A DNA stretch of 39,677 nt from JAWLCG01 sp041687295 (GTDB lineage Bacteria > Planctomycetota > Phycisphaerae > SM23-33 > FEN-1343), in contig JAWLCG010000005.1 in NCBI GenBank assembly GCA_041687295.1, forward strand, positions 1 to 39,677, given 5' to 3'. Below the pieces are notes generated by a model that saw nothing but the letters and a program-made list of their open reading frames with translations, did not search any database and had not been told where the DNA came from. Both the position numbers and the translations under genes were made by a program. Shown here piece after piece: positions 8,472 through 19,223 of this stretch. Each line of letters opens with the position of its first letter. Position 1 is the stretch's first letter.

Positions 8472-11400
8472 ATGACACCCGACGCACTGATCCAGGCCTT
8501 CGCCCAGCCGGACGCGAATCACCGCCCGATGCCGCAGTGGTCGTGGAACGGCCAGCTCACGCGGCAGCGCATCACCGAGCAGCTCGAGCAATTCAGCCGG
8601 CAGGGCGCCGGCGGGCTGTTCCCGCACGCCCGGCCGGGGCTGGTGACGCCGTACCTCTCGGACGAGTGGTTCGCCATGTGGCGCCACGGGCTTCTGGAGG
8701 CCCAGCGGCTGGGCCTGCAGTGGCACATCTACGACGAGTTCACCTGCCCCGGCGGCTACGCGGGCGGGCACGTCGTGGCCCGCAAGCCTCACCTGGGCCT
8801 GCAGGCGCTCTCGCTGACCCTGGTGCCCATGCCGACGCTGCGACCGGCCGGCGAGGTGCTGGCGTGGTTCCGGCACGACCGCTCGACGGGTTCGCTTGAG
8901 GCGGTGGGCGCCGACGCGGTCGCCGCGGCCTCCAGCGAGGCGCCGCTGCTGGCGCTGGTGCTGCAGGCGGCCGCGCATCGGCCCGAGAAGGGCAACTTCG
9001 CCCTGCCCGACATGCTGCGGCGCGAGACGGCCGACACCTTCATCGAGACCACCCACGAGCGCTACGCCGCGGTCGGCGGTGACCACTTCGGCAAGACTGT
9101 CCGGTTCGTCTTCTGCGACGAGCCGGAGGTGCACGGGCCGCGGGATGCCTGGCCCTTCTCGCACCACCTGGTCCGCGAGTTCCGTCACGATCACGGCTAC
9201 GAGCTGACCGACCGGCTGGGCGAGCTGTGTTTCGAACTGGGCGAGGCCTCGGCCGTGCGGTTCGACTTCTGGTGGACCGTCAATCGCCTGTTCAACCAGA
9301 ACTTCATGAAGCCCCTGCACGACTGGTGCGCGCAGCACAACCTGATGCTCACGGGCCACCTGATGGAGCACCTGTGGCCCAGCCCGCGCCCACACCCCAG
9401 CGCGATGGCATCGCTGCGGTGGATGCAGGCGCCCGGCAACGACCTGCTGGGCTTCCAGTTCAAGGCCACCACGCCGGCCGACAACGCTATCTACTTCATG
9501 AACCTCAAAGAGATCTCCAGCCTGGCTGCCCAGCTGGGCCGGCGGTGGGTCGTCACCGAGAGCACCGGCGGGGCGGGCTACAACGCCGCCTACGACGTCT
9601 TCAAGCCCATCGAGGACTACCTGCTGGCCCTGGGCGTCAACGTGATGGACCCGCACCTGGCGCACTACTCCATCGCCGGGGGGCGAAAGTATGACTGGGC
9701 CCACACCCTCAGCGACCACAGCCCGTGGTGGCCCTACTACCGCCGACACGCCGACCACGTTGCCCGGGCCAACACCGCCCTGGACGCCGGGCAGGAGCAC
9801 AACCGCGTTCTGGTGCTGCAGCCGACGACGACCGCCTGGCTGCACTATGCGCCCAAGCCTTTCCGCCTGACGGCTGGCCCCGATCCGCTGGACGCCCTGC
9901 AGGCGGGCCACACCGGTCTGCTGGTGCAGTTGTACTCCGCGCAGGTGGACTTCGACCTCGGCGATGAGTTCATCCTCGATGAGTTCGCCCGGGCCGAGGC
10001 GGGCCGACTGACCGTGGGCGAGCGGAGCTACGAACTGCTCGTCGTGCCGCCAACGATGGAGAACCTAACTCGCTCCACGCTGAAGCTGTTGGAGGCCTGC
10101 CTGGCCGGCGGCGGGCGGGTGGTCTCGGGTCAGGCCCTGCCGACGCACGTCGATGGTCGGCCCGACGAAGCCCCGGCCGACTTGGCGCACCAGTATGCCG
10201 CGCAGTGGACGCGGACGCAGGACCCCGCCTCGCTGGTGCGAACCGTGCGGGCCGCGGTGAAGCCCTACATCGCGGCGCCCGACGGAGAGCCGCTGCCGGC
10301 CGAGCTATGCTGGCGGCGCACCCGGCTGGGCGACGGCGGCCTGGTGTACTTCTTCTGCAATCCCTGGGAACGCGAGATCCGCACGCGGGTTCGCCTGGAG
10401 GATGCGACGATTACCGAACTGCGGACCGACACGGGCGAGGCCTTTGCGGTGGACGTGCATGGCCAGGCCGGTCAGGCCATCGCCGAGCTGCACCTACCGC
10501 CGGGCGGGCACGTGCTGTGGTTGTGCGGTGCCCGCAGCCCCGCCGAGGCCCGGCCCGTCCCCGCCCGCGACGCCGCGGCGGTGCCCCTGCGACCCGAGGG
10601 CATCGAGCGGCTGCGCGAGAACATCCTGGTGCTCGACTATTGCCGCCTGCAGGCCGAGGGACACACGCTGGAGTGCGTCAACACGGCCCAGGCCGACGAG
10701 GCGAACTGGCGGCTGCAGGGCATCGGCGTGACGCCCTGGGAGTTCGCGCACGCGTTTAACCGCACGGCCATCGATCGGCCCCTGCCGGGCGACAGTGGCA
10801 TGACGGTGACGTATCGCTTTGAGGTCGATGCGGGCCTGCCCGAGGCGGCCCGCGCATCCCTGCGGCTGGCGGTGGAACGGCCCTGGCTCTACCGCATCAC
10901 CGTCAACGGCCGGCACGTCGAGTCCGACAGCGGCGAGCGGTGGCTCGATGACGAGATCCGCGCCCTGCCCATCGGCCCGTGCGTGCAGGCGGGGGCCAAC
11001 GAGGTGACGCTCTCGGCTCAGCCGTTCCACATGCTCGCCGAGATCATGCCGGCGTACCTGCTGGGCGAGTTCAGCCTCGTCGGGGCCGAGCGGGGCTTCC
11101 GCGTGGGCCCGCCTCGGCCGTTGGAGCTGGGCGACTGGTCGGCCCAGGGCAGTCCGTTCTACCACGACGCCGTGCGGTACCGCTTCGGCTTTAAGCTTTC
11201 CGCGCCCGCCCAGAGCCTGCGCGTGCAGGGGGGGCGGTGGCGGGGGTCGGTGATGGCCCTGTCGCTGGACGGCGAGTCCCAGGGCGTGCTCTACCCGCAC
11301 GAGGCGTCCCTGGATTTGACCGGGCCGGTCGGGGCTGGACGATACGAGCTGGCCCTGGACGTCATCGGCAGCATGCAGAGCCTGATGGGGCCCCACCACG

Positions 11401-11528
11401 CCAAGGGCCTGCCCATCGCCTGGACCTGGGCCAACGCCCCGGTGCCTCAGCCGGCCGGCGAGGCCTATCGCACCTTCCCCGCCGGCCTGCTCGCGCCGCC
11501 GGAGCTGTTCGCGCTGAATGCCCGGTAA
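8472..11528 (+). CDS. GH106-like glycoside hydrolase (alpha-L-rhamnosidase-like)
   Basis: A large protein of 1018 residues without a signal peptide. The N-terminus has the GH106-type opening: a Trp-rich substrate strand (RPMPQWSWNGQLT), a helix, a Gly-rich turn (GAGGLFPHA), then EWFAMWRHGLLEAQRLGLQW and YDEFTCPGGYAGG. FCDEPEVHG near residues 213-221 and TESTGGAGYN near 362 carry acidic residues that are candidates for catalysis. Beyond about residue 700 are beta-rich segments typical of the C-terminal sandwich or jelly-roll domains of such enzymes. The length fits GH106, whose members remove alpha-L-rhamnose from pectic and other polysaccharides. The exact family and linkage are inferences, and a related uncharacterised glycosidase family is possible. 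An AGGAG site precedes the ATG; the upstream unknown gene lies 27 bases away. Confidence 0.7.
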   Translation: MTPDALIQAFAQPDANHRPMPQWSWNGQLTRQRITEQLEQFSRQGAGGLFPHARPGLVTPYLSDEWFAMWRHGLLEAQRLGLQWHIYDEFTCPGGYAGGHVVARKPHLGLQALSLTLVPMPTLRPAGEVLAWFRHDRSTGSLEAVGADAVAAASSEAPLLALVLQAAAHRPEKGNFALPDMLRRETADTFIETTHERYAAVGGDHFGKTVRFVFCDEPEVHGPRDAWPFSHHLVREFRHDHGYELTDRLGELCFELGEASAVRFDFWWTVNRLFNQNFMKPLHDWCAQHNLMLTGHLMEHLWPSPRPHPSAMASLRWMQAPGNDLLGFQFKATTPADNAIYFMNLKEISSLAAQLGRRWVVTESTGGAGYNAAYDVFKPIEDYLLALGVNVMDPHLAHYSIAGGRKYDWAHTLSDHSPWWPYYRRHADHVARANTALDAGQEHNRVLVLQPTTTAWLHYAPKPFRLTAGPDPLDALQAGHTGLLVQLYSAQVDFDLGDEFILDEFARAEAGRLTVGERSYELLVVPPTMENLTRSTLKLLEACLAGGGRVVSGQALPTHVDGRPDEAPADLAHQYAAQWTRTQDPASLVRTVRAAVKPYIAAPDGEPLPAELCWRRTRLGDGGLVYFFCNPWEREIRTRVRLEDATITELRTDTGEAFAVDVHGQAGQAIAELHLPPGGHVLWLCGARSPAEARPVPARDAAAVPLRPEGIERLRENILVLDYCRLQAEGHTLECVNTAQADEANWRLQGIGVTPWEFAHAFNRTAIDRPLPGDSGMTVTYRFEVDAGLPEAARASLRLAVERPWLYRITVNGRHVESDSGERWLDDEIRALPIGPCVQAGANEVTLSAQPFHMLAEIMPAYLLGEFSLVGAERGFRVGPPRPLELGDWSAQGSPFYHDAVRYRFGFKLSAPAQSLRVQGGRWRGSVMALSLDGESQGVLYPHEASLDLTGPVGAGRYELALDVIGSMQSLMGPHHAKGLPIAWTWANAPVPQPAGEAYRTFPAGLLAPPELFALNAR

Positions 11529-11535
11529 GAGGGCA

Positions 11536-11622
11536 AAGGTGGGGCTGCGCTCACGCTGCGCCCCAGCCTACAAGAATGGTCGGCCCCGTAGGCTGGGGCG
11601 CAGCGGAGCGAAGCCCCACCTT
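11536..11622. repeat. Inverted pair of GTAG-headed REP-like palindromes
   Basis: Two nearly identical units of about 35 bases face each other across a 16-base spacer. The right unit starts GTAGGCTGGGGCGCAGCG at 11588 and ends CCCCACCTT at 11622; the left (11536-11571) is its reverse complement with one substitution and one extra base. Each unit can also fold alone through TGGGGC/GCCCCA. It lies between the convergent GH106-like and beta-helix genes. Confidence 0.75.
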
Positions 11623-11657
11623 CTCGGGTGCCCAGGGCCCGCACGTCCAACAGGACG

Positions 11658-11696
11658 AAGACGCCGCGACGGTGGGTCACACCGCCGCGGCGTCTT
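11658..11696. terminator. Strong hairpin between convergent genes
   Basis: AAGACGCCGCG (11658-11668) pairs perfectly with CGCGGCGTCTT (11686-11696). After one mismatch CGGTG pairs with CACCG around a GGTCA loop. It lies 37 bases past the stop of the minus-strand beta-helix gene and can also act on the plus-strand transcript. There is no long T-tract. A small CGTCC/GGACG hairpin at 11644-11657 adjoins it. Confidence 0.6.
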
Positions 11697-11733
11697 GACT
11701 GGTACCGACTCGCGAAGCGATCGGCTGTGCCGT

Positions 11734-14700
11734 TTACTCCGCCAGCTCGATTGCTCCGGCGTCGCGGCCGGCGCCGGTGGGGGCCCGGCCGGTGAAGTCG
11801 CGGTACTGCGGGCCGAAGAACTGCCACGCCGCCAACTCCTCGATCGTCGTCTTGGACTGGGCCAGCGTGCTCTGGGCGATGCGGACGAAGTCGATCGCGC
11901 CCCTCAGGCAGCGCCCGCTCGGCGTGCCGCCCATGTGCAGGTTGCCGCCGTTGGCCAGCGAGACCTCCGGCCCGACGCCCGGGCCGGTGGCGTGCTGTCG
12001 GCCGTCGATGTACAGGGTCATCGTGCCGGTTTGGCGATCGAGCTCGGCGATCACGTGGTGCCACTTGCCGTCGGTGAGGATGGCCTGGCTGGCCAGCTCG
12101 GCGCTGGCGCCGTTGCCGACGACTTTGAACACGACCTGGCCGGCCGAGTCGAGGTGCAGGCTGTAGCCGGCCTGGTCCATCTTCTCGACGAGCACGGCCT
12201 GGCCCTGGGGCGGCTGGGCCTTGAAGATGACTTCCACCATGAGGTTGCTGGTGTGGATGTCGGGGGTCATCAGCTCGGCGCCCTCGATGACCTCGTCGAA
12301 GACCACCGGGTCGGCCCCGCCGGCGAGCTGCTGCTTGACGGCGTAGGGGGCCGTCATCGTCTCATGGGTGGCGAAGGCATAGCGGTCGGTCCCGTTGAGG
12401 GTCAGGGCGCTGTCGATCCAGTCCTCCAGCGGGCTGGCCTGGTAGCTGTCGGCGTCGCCGTTGGCGACGGTCAGCGGGATCAGCCGGTGTTCCTGGCGGT
12501 TGCTCAGGATGTACACGGGCATCACCCAGTGCTGGTCGAGGATCACCGTCGGGTCGTCACCGGCCGGGTAGAACAGCCACTCGCCCACGGTGGCGGCGAG
12601 GGCCCAAGGCACGAAGACCTTGACGCCGCGGTCGATGGCGGCCGAGCCGGGCCGCGGGCGGAAGTCGTGGTTGGCCGGGTCCTGCAGGACCGGCTCCTCG
12701 GCGACGACGCCCAGGTCGGTCGTCAGCGCCTTGCGCTCGACGAGCGCCTGGCGGAAACTCTCAGGCGTGGCGTGCGTGCGGGCATTGTTCTCGAAGGCGC
12801 CGAACTCTTCGCTGATCTCGTGGAAGACGTTCTTGCTGTAGGCCGAGGTGTGGTGGGGGAATTCGTTCTTGCTGGTTCCGGGCGGGTCCTCCTTGGTGGA
12901 GGCGTTCCTGAAGACCCACGAGCTGATGTCCTCCCAGACGTTGCCCAGGGCCCAGTGGTAGCCGCGATGGCCCGACCAGTTGGTGCCCATGCGGAAGTTG
13001 TACGCCGTGTTGTTGAAGTAGCTGTTCATGATCCGCGGGCCGGCCTCGTAGAAGGCGACCTCGTTGGCGTACTTGCTGTCGGGGGTGTTGTCGCGGCCCC
13101 AGGCGATGTTGTTGAACAGGTAGTTCTTGTTCGAGCCATCGAGGTAGAACGCGAAGCCCAGCCGGGCGTTGTACTTGTCGTAGAGGTACTTCCAGTTCCA
13201 GTAGCCGCCGGGGTTGCCGGAGATGTTGTTGAAGATGTAGAAGGGCCCGCCGTGCCAGGTCTCGATGCCGCCCCAGTCGTTGGTGTCCAGCAGCGAGTCC
13301 TCGACGCGGTTGTGGTGGATGAGGATGCGAGTGAGCAGGTTGTCCTCCATCCAGCGGTCGCCCTTGCCGCCGAACACGAAGATGCTCGAGCCGGCGGTAC
13401 GGCTGATGATGTTTCCGGCGATTTCGGCCGTTTCGGGGTAGCGTAGCTCGACGGTATGGCCGAAGTCGCGTCGGAAGACCCGCAGGCCCGTCAGGTAGAT
13501 GCGGTTGCGGAGGATTTTCAGGTCGCCGACATAGCCGAAGGGGGGCTTGTACTTGCCGTAGGCCAGTTCGCTGCCGATCTCGATGGCCCCGCGGTCGAGA
13601 TGGTACATATCGTTGTCGCAGATCACGATGCGGTCCAGTCGGTCGTTGGGGCCGCCGCCGATCCGCACGGGCTTGTTGACGTGGCCGAAGCGGCAGTGGG
13701 CGACTTCGATGTCCTCGGCCGAGCCCAGGATGCGGATGACCGCGCCGTTGACGTCGGGGTGGATGAAGAATCGCTGCGTATAGTCCCAGAACGTGTTGGT
13801 GAAGTGGAACGACAGGCCTCGGACCCGCAGGTGGCGGATGCTCTTCGCGTCGATCAGGTTGATGTGGCGGGGGGCCTCGATGCGGACCGTGTTGGGGTCG
13901 ACGTCGTCGGGCAGGCGGACGTAGAGCCGGCCCCGATCGTTCTCGCCGTCGCGCTCGAACCAGAACTCGCCCGGCTCGTCGAGGTAGTGGGGCTTGTCCT
14001 CGAGGTAGTAGCGGTGCCCGGTGCGGATGGACTCGGCGTCGCCGTAGTAGGGGCCCTGGAAGCCGATGCCCTTACTCTCGGCGTCGAAGGCCTCGACGCG
14101 GGTTGGATACGGCGTGCCCATCACGATGCCCCACTCGGTCCAGACCACGGCGTCCATGTAGTAGTCGGCGTCGCGGGTGAGGTTCTTGCGGTCGATGCCC
14201 AGGTGGACTTGCCTGTCCTTGCCAGCGGTCTTGTAGACGTTCTCGGGCTTCCAGAACTCCGGCTGCTGCCAGACCCACCACTCGCTCTTGATGTCCTCGG
14301 GGTCGCTGACGTTCCAGTTGGGCGTACGGGCCAGGCGCAGGCGGGTGACGGTGCCGTCCTCGGCGACCATCCAGAGGCTCCGTGGCAGCAGATCGACCTC
14401 GGCGGTCCAGACCCGCTCGGCGTCCGGCATATCGGGGTGCCGAGCGCCCTTTGTCCAGCCGGTGACGGGCTCGGAGCCGGCGATGACGGCCTCGCCATCG
14501 CCCCAGGCCGGGTCGCTGGTAAGGATCATGGGCTGCTCGGCCGTGCCGGACTCATCGGCCAGCAGTTGGCCGCGATAGATCACGCCGCGTTTGAAGACGT
14601 AGGTCTGCGGGCCCGAGCAGGCCTTGGCGTTGTCGGCCGCGGTGGGGTCCCAGGGGTGGCGTTTCCAGGCCGTCTCGGGCGTCAGGCCGTCGGCGGCGTC

Positions 14701-14931
14701 ATTGCCTCCCTCGAAGTCGATGTACCGCACCGACGGGCCGGCCTGGAAGATGAAAGGCTCCGGGGCCCACTCCAACTCGCCCTGGTCGAGCACCGTCGCA
14801 TGGGGCATTTGCCAGGAAAAAGCATCCGGTTGCCCCCAGGCGGCCGTTGCCAGCAGAAGCCCGGCCAGCAGCCCCAGCCCAATGGTCCGCCGTCTCGCCC
14901 GGTCCGTTCCTCGGTTCCCATGGAGGCCCAT
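11734..14931 (-). CDS. Secreted right-handed beta-helix protein with C-terminal LamG-like domain
   Basis: Exported protein of 1065 residues. I chose the ATG at 14931 because it is preceded by GGAG and begins a clear signal peptide: a basic n-region (RARRR), then TIGLGLLAGLLLATAAWG. The mature start (RYIDFEGGNDAADGLTPETAW) is the usual opening of parallel beta-helix carbohydrate-active proteins. The helix repeats run roughly from residue 330 to 650 and include IVICDNDMYHLDRGAIEIGS, NRIYLTG, EIAGNIISRT and ILIHHNRVEDS. FRPRPGSAAIDRGV closes that region, and a concanavalin/LamG-type sandwich lies near 890-1035 (DGKWHHVIAELDRQTGTMTLYIDG). Such proteins are often polysaccharide lyases or hydrolases, but no catalytic site can be named. 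Convergent with the GH106-like gene and divergent from rpsU. Probably periplasmic or extracellular. Confidence 0.85.
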   Translation of the reverse strand: MGLHGNRGTDRARRRTIGLGLLAGLLLATAAWGQPDAFSWQMPHATVLDQGELEWAPEPFIFQAGPSVRYIDFEGGNDAADGLTPETAWKRHPWDPTAADNAKACSGPQTYVFKRGVIYRGQLLADESGTAEQPMILTSDPAWGDGEAVIAGSEPVTGWTKGARHPDMPDAERVWTAEVDLLPRSLWMVAEDGTVTRLRLARTPNWNVSDPEDIKSEWWVWQQPEFWKPENVYKTAGKDRQVHLGIDRKNLTRDADYYMDAVVWTEWGIVMGTPYPTRVEAFDAESKGIGFQGPYYGDAESIRTGHRYYLEDKPHYLDEPGEFWFERDGENDRGRLYVRLPDDVDPNTVRIEAPRHINLIDAKSIRHLRVRGLSFHFTNTFWDYTQRFFIHPDVNGAVIRILGSAEDIEVAHCRFGHVNKPVRIGGGPNDRLDRIVICDNDMYHLDRGAIEIGSELAYGKYKPPFGYVGDLKILRNRIYLTGLRVFRRDFGHTVELRYPETAEIAGNIISRTAGSSIFVFGGKGDRWMEDNLLTRILIHHNRVEDSLLDTNDWGGIETWHGGPFYIFNNISGNPGGYWNWKYLYDKYNARLGFAFYLDGSNKNYLFNNIAWGRDNTPDSKYANEVAFYEAGPRIMNSYFNNTAYNFRMGTNWSGHRGYHWALGNVWEDISSWVFRNASTKEDPPGTSKNEFPHHTSAYSKNVFHEISEEFGAFENNARTHATPESFRQALVERKALTTDLGVVAEEPVLQDPANHDFRPRPGSAAIDRGVKVFVPWALAATVGEWLFYPAGDDPTVILDQHWVMPVYILSNRQEHRLIPLTVANGDADSYQASPLEDWIDSALTLNGTDRYAFATHETMTAPYAVKQQLAGGADPVVFDEVIEGAELMTPDIHTSNLMVEVIFKAQPPQGQAVLVEKMDQAGYSLHLDSAGQVVFKVVGNGASAELASQAILTDGKWHHVIAELDRQTGTMTLYIDGRQHATGPGVGPEVSLANGGNLHMGGTPSGRCLRGAIDFVRIAQSTLAQSKTTIEELAAWQFFGPQYRDFTGRAPTGAGRDAGAIELAE

Positions 14932-15118
14932 TGACGTCTCCTTTGCCCAGATGTGTGGCCGCTCGACCGAATTGGCCGGGCCATGGCCTCTCGTGCAACC
15001 GCCCCGGTATACACGGAGGTCTCCCCGGATGAAACCCGGAATCGGGGGGAATGTTCTGTTTCGGAGTGGGTGGGCCGGCCGGGCTCGTCCGACGGAGCGT
15101 TCGGGAGGCGCCCAACCC

Positions 15119-15147
15119 TTGCAGCCGGGGCGGTGCCATGGTACACT
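15119..15147 (+). promoter_or_regulatory. Candidate upstream promoter for rpsU
   Basis: TTGCAG (15119-15124), a 17-base spacer, then TACACT (15142-15147). The -35 box sits in AACCCTTGCA, which recurs at the downstream promoter. An inverted repeat, GTACACT/AGTGTAC (15141-15164), overlaps the -10 and start region and could be an operator. The rest of the 14932-15389 intergenic region holds no gene that I can support. Confidence 0.3.
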
Positions 15148-15295
15148 TACAATCCGCAGTGTACGGGCGGAGAGCGTCTGCGCCTGTCGCGGCGGATGGC
15201 CGGCGGGGCCTGTGTGGGCTCCGTGGGTCGAGCGTCCAGCCGGCGGTGGAACGTCCTGCACGCTGCCGGTTCGTGCAGCGGGGGCCGAAAAACCC

Positions 15296-15323
15296 TTGCA
15301 TTGCCGGGCGCGATGCTTATAGT
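15296..15323 (+). promoter_or_regulatory. Candidate main promoter for rpsU
   Basis: TTGCAT (15296-15301), a 16-base spacer and TATAGT (15318-15323), five of six matches to the -10 consensus. Transcription would begin near 15330, giving a leader of about 60 bases with AGAAAGGAAA as the ribosome-binding region. Confidence 0.45.
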
Positions 15324-15389
15324 AGCCGTCTCTTTGGCCTCGGCATGGGTCGGGGCCTCTATGCAGGCAGAAAGGAAACGTGGCAAAGC

Positions 15390-15569
15390 ATGATTAAGGT
15401 CAAGGCACGCGCCAACGAGTCGGTGGACCAGATGCTCCGCCGGTTCAAGAAGTTGTGCGAGAAGGAAGGGCTCACCAAGGACATCAAGCGCAACAGCTAC
15501 TACGAGAAGCCCTCCGAGCGTCGCCGCCGCCGGCAGCGCAAGTCGGCCAAGCGAGTGGCCGCCATATAG
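15390..15569 (+). CDS. rpsU: Small-subunit ribosomal protein bS21
   Basis: A 59-residue basic protein beginning MIKVKARANESVDQMLRRFK, a good match to bS21, and ending in an Arg/Lys-rich tail (RRRRRQRKSAKR) as is usual. It binds 16S rRNA in the 30S subunit near the anti-Shine-Dalgarno region and helps translation initiation. AGAAAGGAAA precedes the ATG. It stands alone, with two candidate promoters upstream and a hairpin downstream, rather than in the classical rpsU-dnaG-rpoD operon. Confidence 0.95.
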   Translation: MIKVKARANESVDQMLRRFKKLCEKEGLTKDIKRNSYYEKPSERRRRRQRKSAKRVAAI

Positions 15570-15611
15570 CGTGACACCTGGGCGCTTTGCGCGTCCGGCC
15601 TCCATAGACTC

Positions 15612-15642
15612 GGTGGCCCTGGCCGGTTTGGCCGGGGGCACC
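15612..15642 (+). terminator. Hairpin downstream of rpsU
   Basis: GGTGGCCCTGGCC (15612-15624) pairs with 15630-15642 around a GGTTT loop: twelve pairs, one G-G mismatch and one wobble. No T-tract follows, so the terminator role is inferred from its place 43 bases after rpsU. Confidence 0.4.
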
Positions 15643-15666
15643 GGGACCCACGACTCGAAAGGTCGA

Positions 15667-15694
15667 TTGGCCCGCGCCAACCGGCCTTTACTAT
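15667..15694 (+). promoter_or_regulatory. Candidate promoter for hppA
   Basis: TTGGCC (15667-15672), a 16-base gap and TACTAT (15689-15694). The overlapping TATAGA at 15692 would give a 19-base gap. This local AT-rich patch is the only promoter-like site between the rpsU hairpin and hppA, and leaves a leader of about 135 bases. Confidence 0.3.
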
Positions 15695-15837
15695 AGAACC
15701 ACGCCACGGTCCTTCCCTGGCGTTTCACTCGACCCGTGTGCAGTGAGACGGACCGGTACCGGCAGGTGGTCGCGGTGCGCCCTCGGGGCGACCGGGCCTG
15801 CCGACACTGCCCGCCCAGCGAAAAAGGAGTCGAAATC

Positions 15838-18522
<2,685 letters not shown>

Positions 18523-18552
18523 TCGCTTTTGGACCCGGATCGCAGTAGGATT

Positions 18553-18597
18553 AGCGGTGTGGGCGGGTGCGAGCCTGCCCACACCGCTTCTGTTTTT
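18553..18597 (+). terminator. Rho-independent terminator after hppA
   Basis: AGCGGTGTGGGC (18553-18564) pairs with GCCCACACCGCT (18577-18588), followed by the T-rich stretch TTCTGTTTTT ending at 18597. It lies 30 bases past the hppA stop and is the clearest intrinsic terminator in the window. Confidence 0.85.
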
Positions 18598-18621
18598 GAA
18601 ACGCCGCAAGGGGTACAGGTA

Positions 18622-19041
18622 ATGGCCAAACGGATTCCCATACGGGGTGAGCCGACCCGCAAGCTGGCCGTGGAGATGGCCCGGCTCGCCCACGATAACC
18701 GCTGCGAGGACATCGTCCTGCTGGATCTGCGCGACCGCAGCCCGGTGACCGACTTCTTCCTGATCGCCACCGGCACCAGCGACCGCCAGATGCGCAGCGT
18801 TGCCGACGACCTGGCCAAGCTGGGCAAGCAGCAGGGCACGCCGGCCTGGCACGTCTCGGGCCTGGAAGGCGCCGACTGGGTCCTGCTGGATTTCGTCGAC
18901 CTCGTCGTGCACCTGTTCGACGCCGAGCGGCGCAGCTACTACGACCTCGAACTGCTCTGGGGCGACGCCCCCCGTGTCAGCTGGCGCCGCCGGGCGACCC
19001 GCAAGACCGAGCCGGCCGAGCCGCCCCCCGAAGAATCGTAG
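18622..19041 (+). CDS. rsfS: Ribosomal silencing factor RsfS
   Basis: A 139-residue protein of the RsfS/Iojap family, which binds uL14 on the 50S subunit and blocks subunit joining when nutrients are short. The family core is present: a helix (LAVEMARLAHDNRCEDIVLLDL), SPVTDFFLIATGTSDRQMRSVAD, WHVSGLEGADWVLLDFVDLVVHLF and RSYYDLELLWGDA. The last 20 or so residues form a basic then Pro/Glu-rich tail that is not part of the core. AAGGGG precedes the ATG. The TAG stop lies in a doubled GTAGGC directly before a REP-like palindrome. Confidence 0.93.
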   Translation: MAKRIPIRGEPTRKLAVEMARLAHDNRCEDIVLLDLRDRSPVTDFFLIATGTSDRQMRSVADDLAKLGKQQGTPAWHVSGLEGADWVLLDFVDLVVHLFDAERRSYYDLELLWGDAPRVSWRRRATRKTEPAEPPPEES

Positions 19042-19043
19042 GC

Positions 19044-19079
19044 GTAGGCCGGGTCGAGCGCAGCGAGGCCCGGCACGAT
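19044..19079 (+). repeat. GTAG-headed REP-like palindrome, left of argS
   Basis: Starts GTAGGCCGGGTCGAGCG and ends GGCCCGGCACGAT. CCGGGTC and GGCCCGG can pair around a central GAGCGCAGCGA. Bases 19045-19079 are identical, in reverse orientation, to 21067-21033 on the other side of argS. The rest of 19080-19223 shows no gene. Confidence 0.8.
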
Positions 19080-19223
19080 CCCCGGCTCTGCGTCACCGCG
19101 AGGCCCCGACCGCTGGCAGAGCCACGCAGTGGCGCACCGACGCAGCGACGACGCCGACAGGCAGAGCGATCGGACGCAGGCACCGGCACCCTCCGCGTCG
19201 CGCGGTCCAACAAGGCAGAACCC

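Noticed and set aside
11518..14934. Two long plus-strand frames opposite the beta-helix gene
   Set aside because: Val/Ala/Asp-rich shadow sequences; the minus strand has a signal peptide, ribosome-binding site and recognisable domains.
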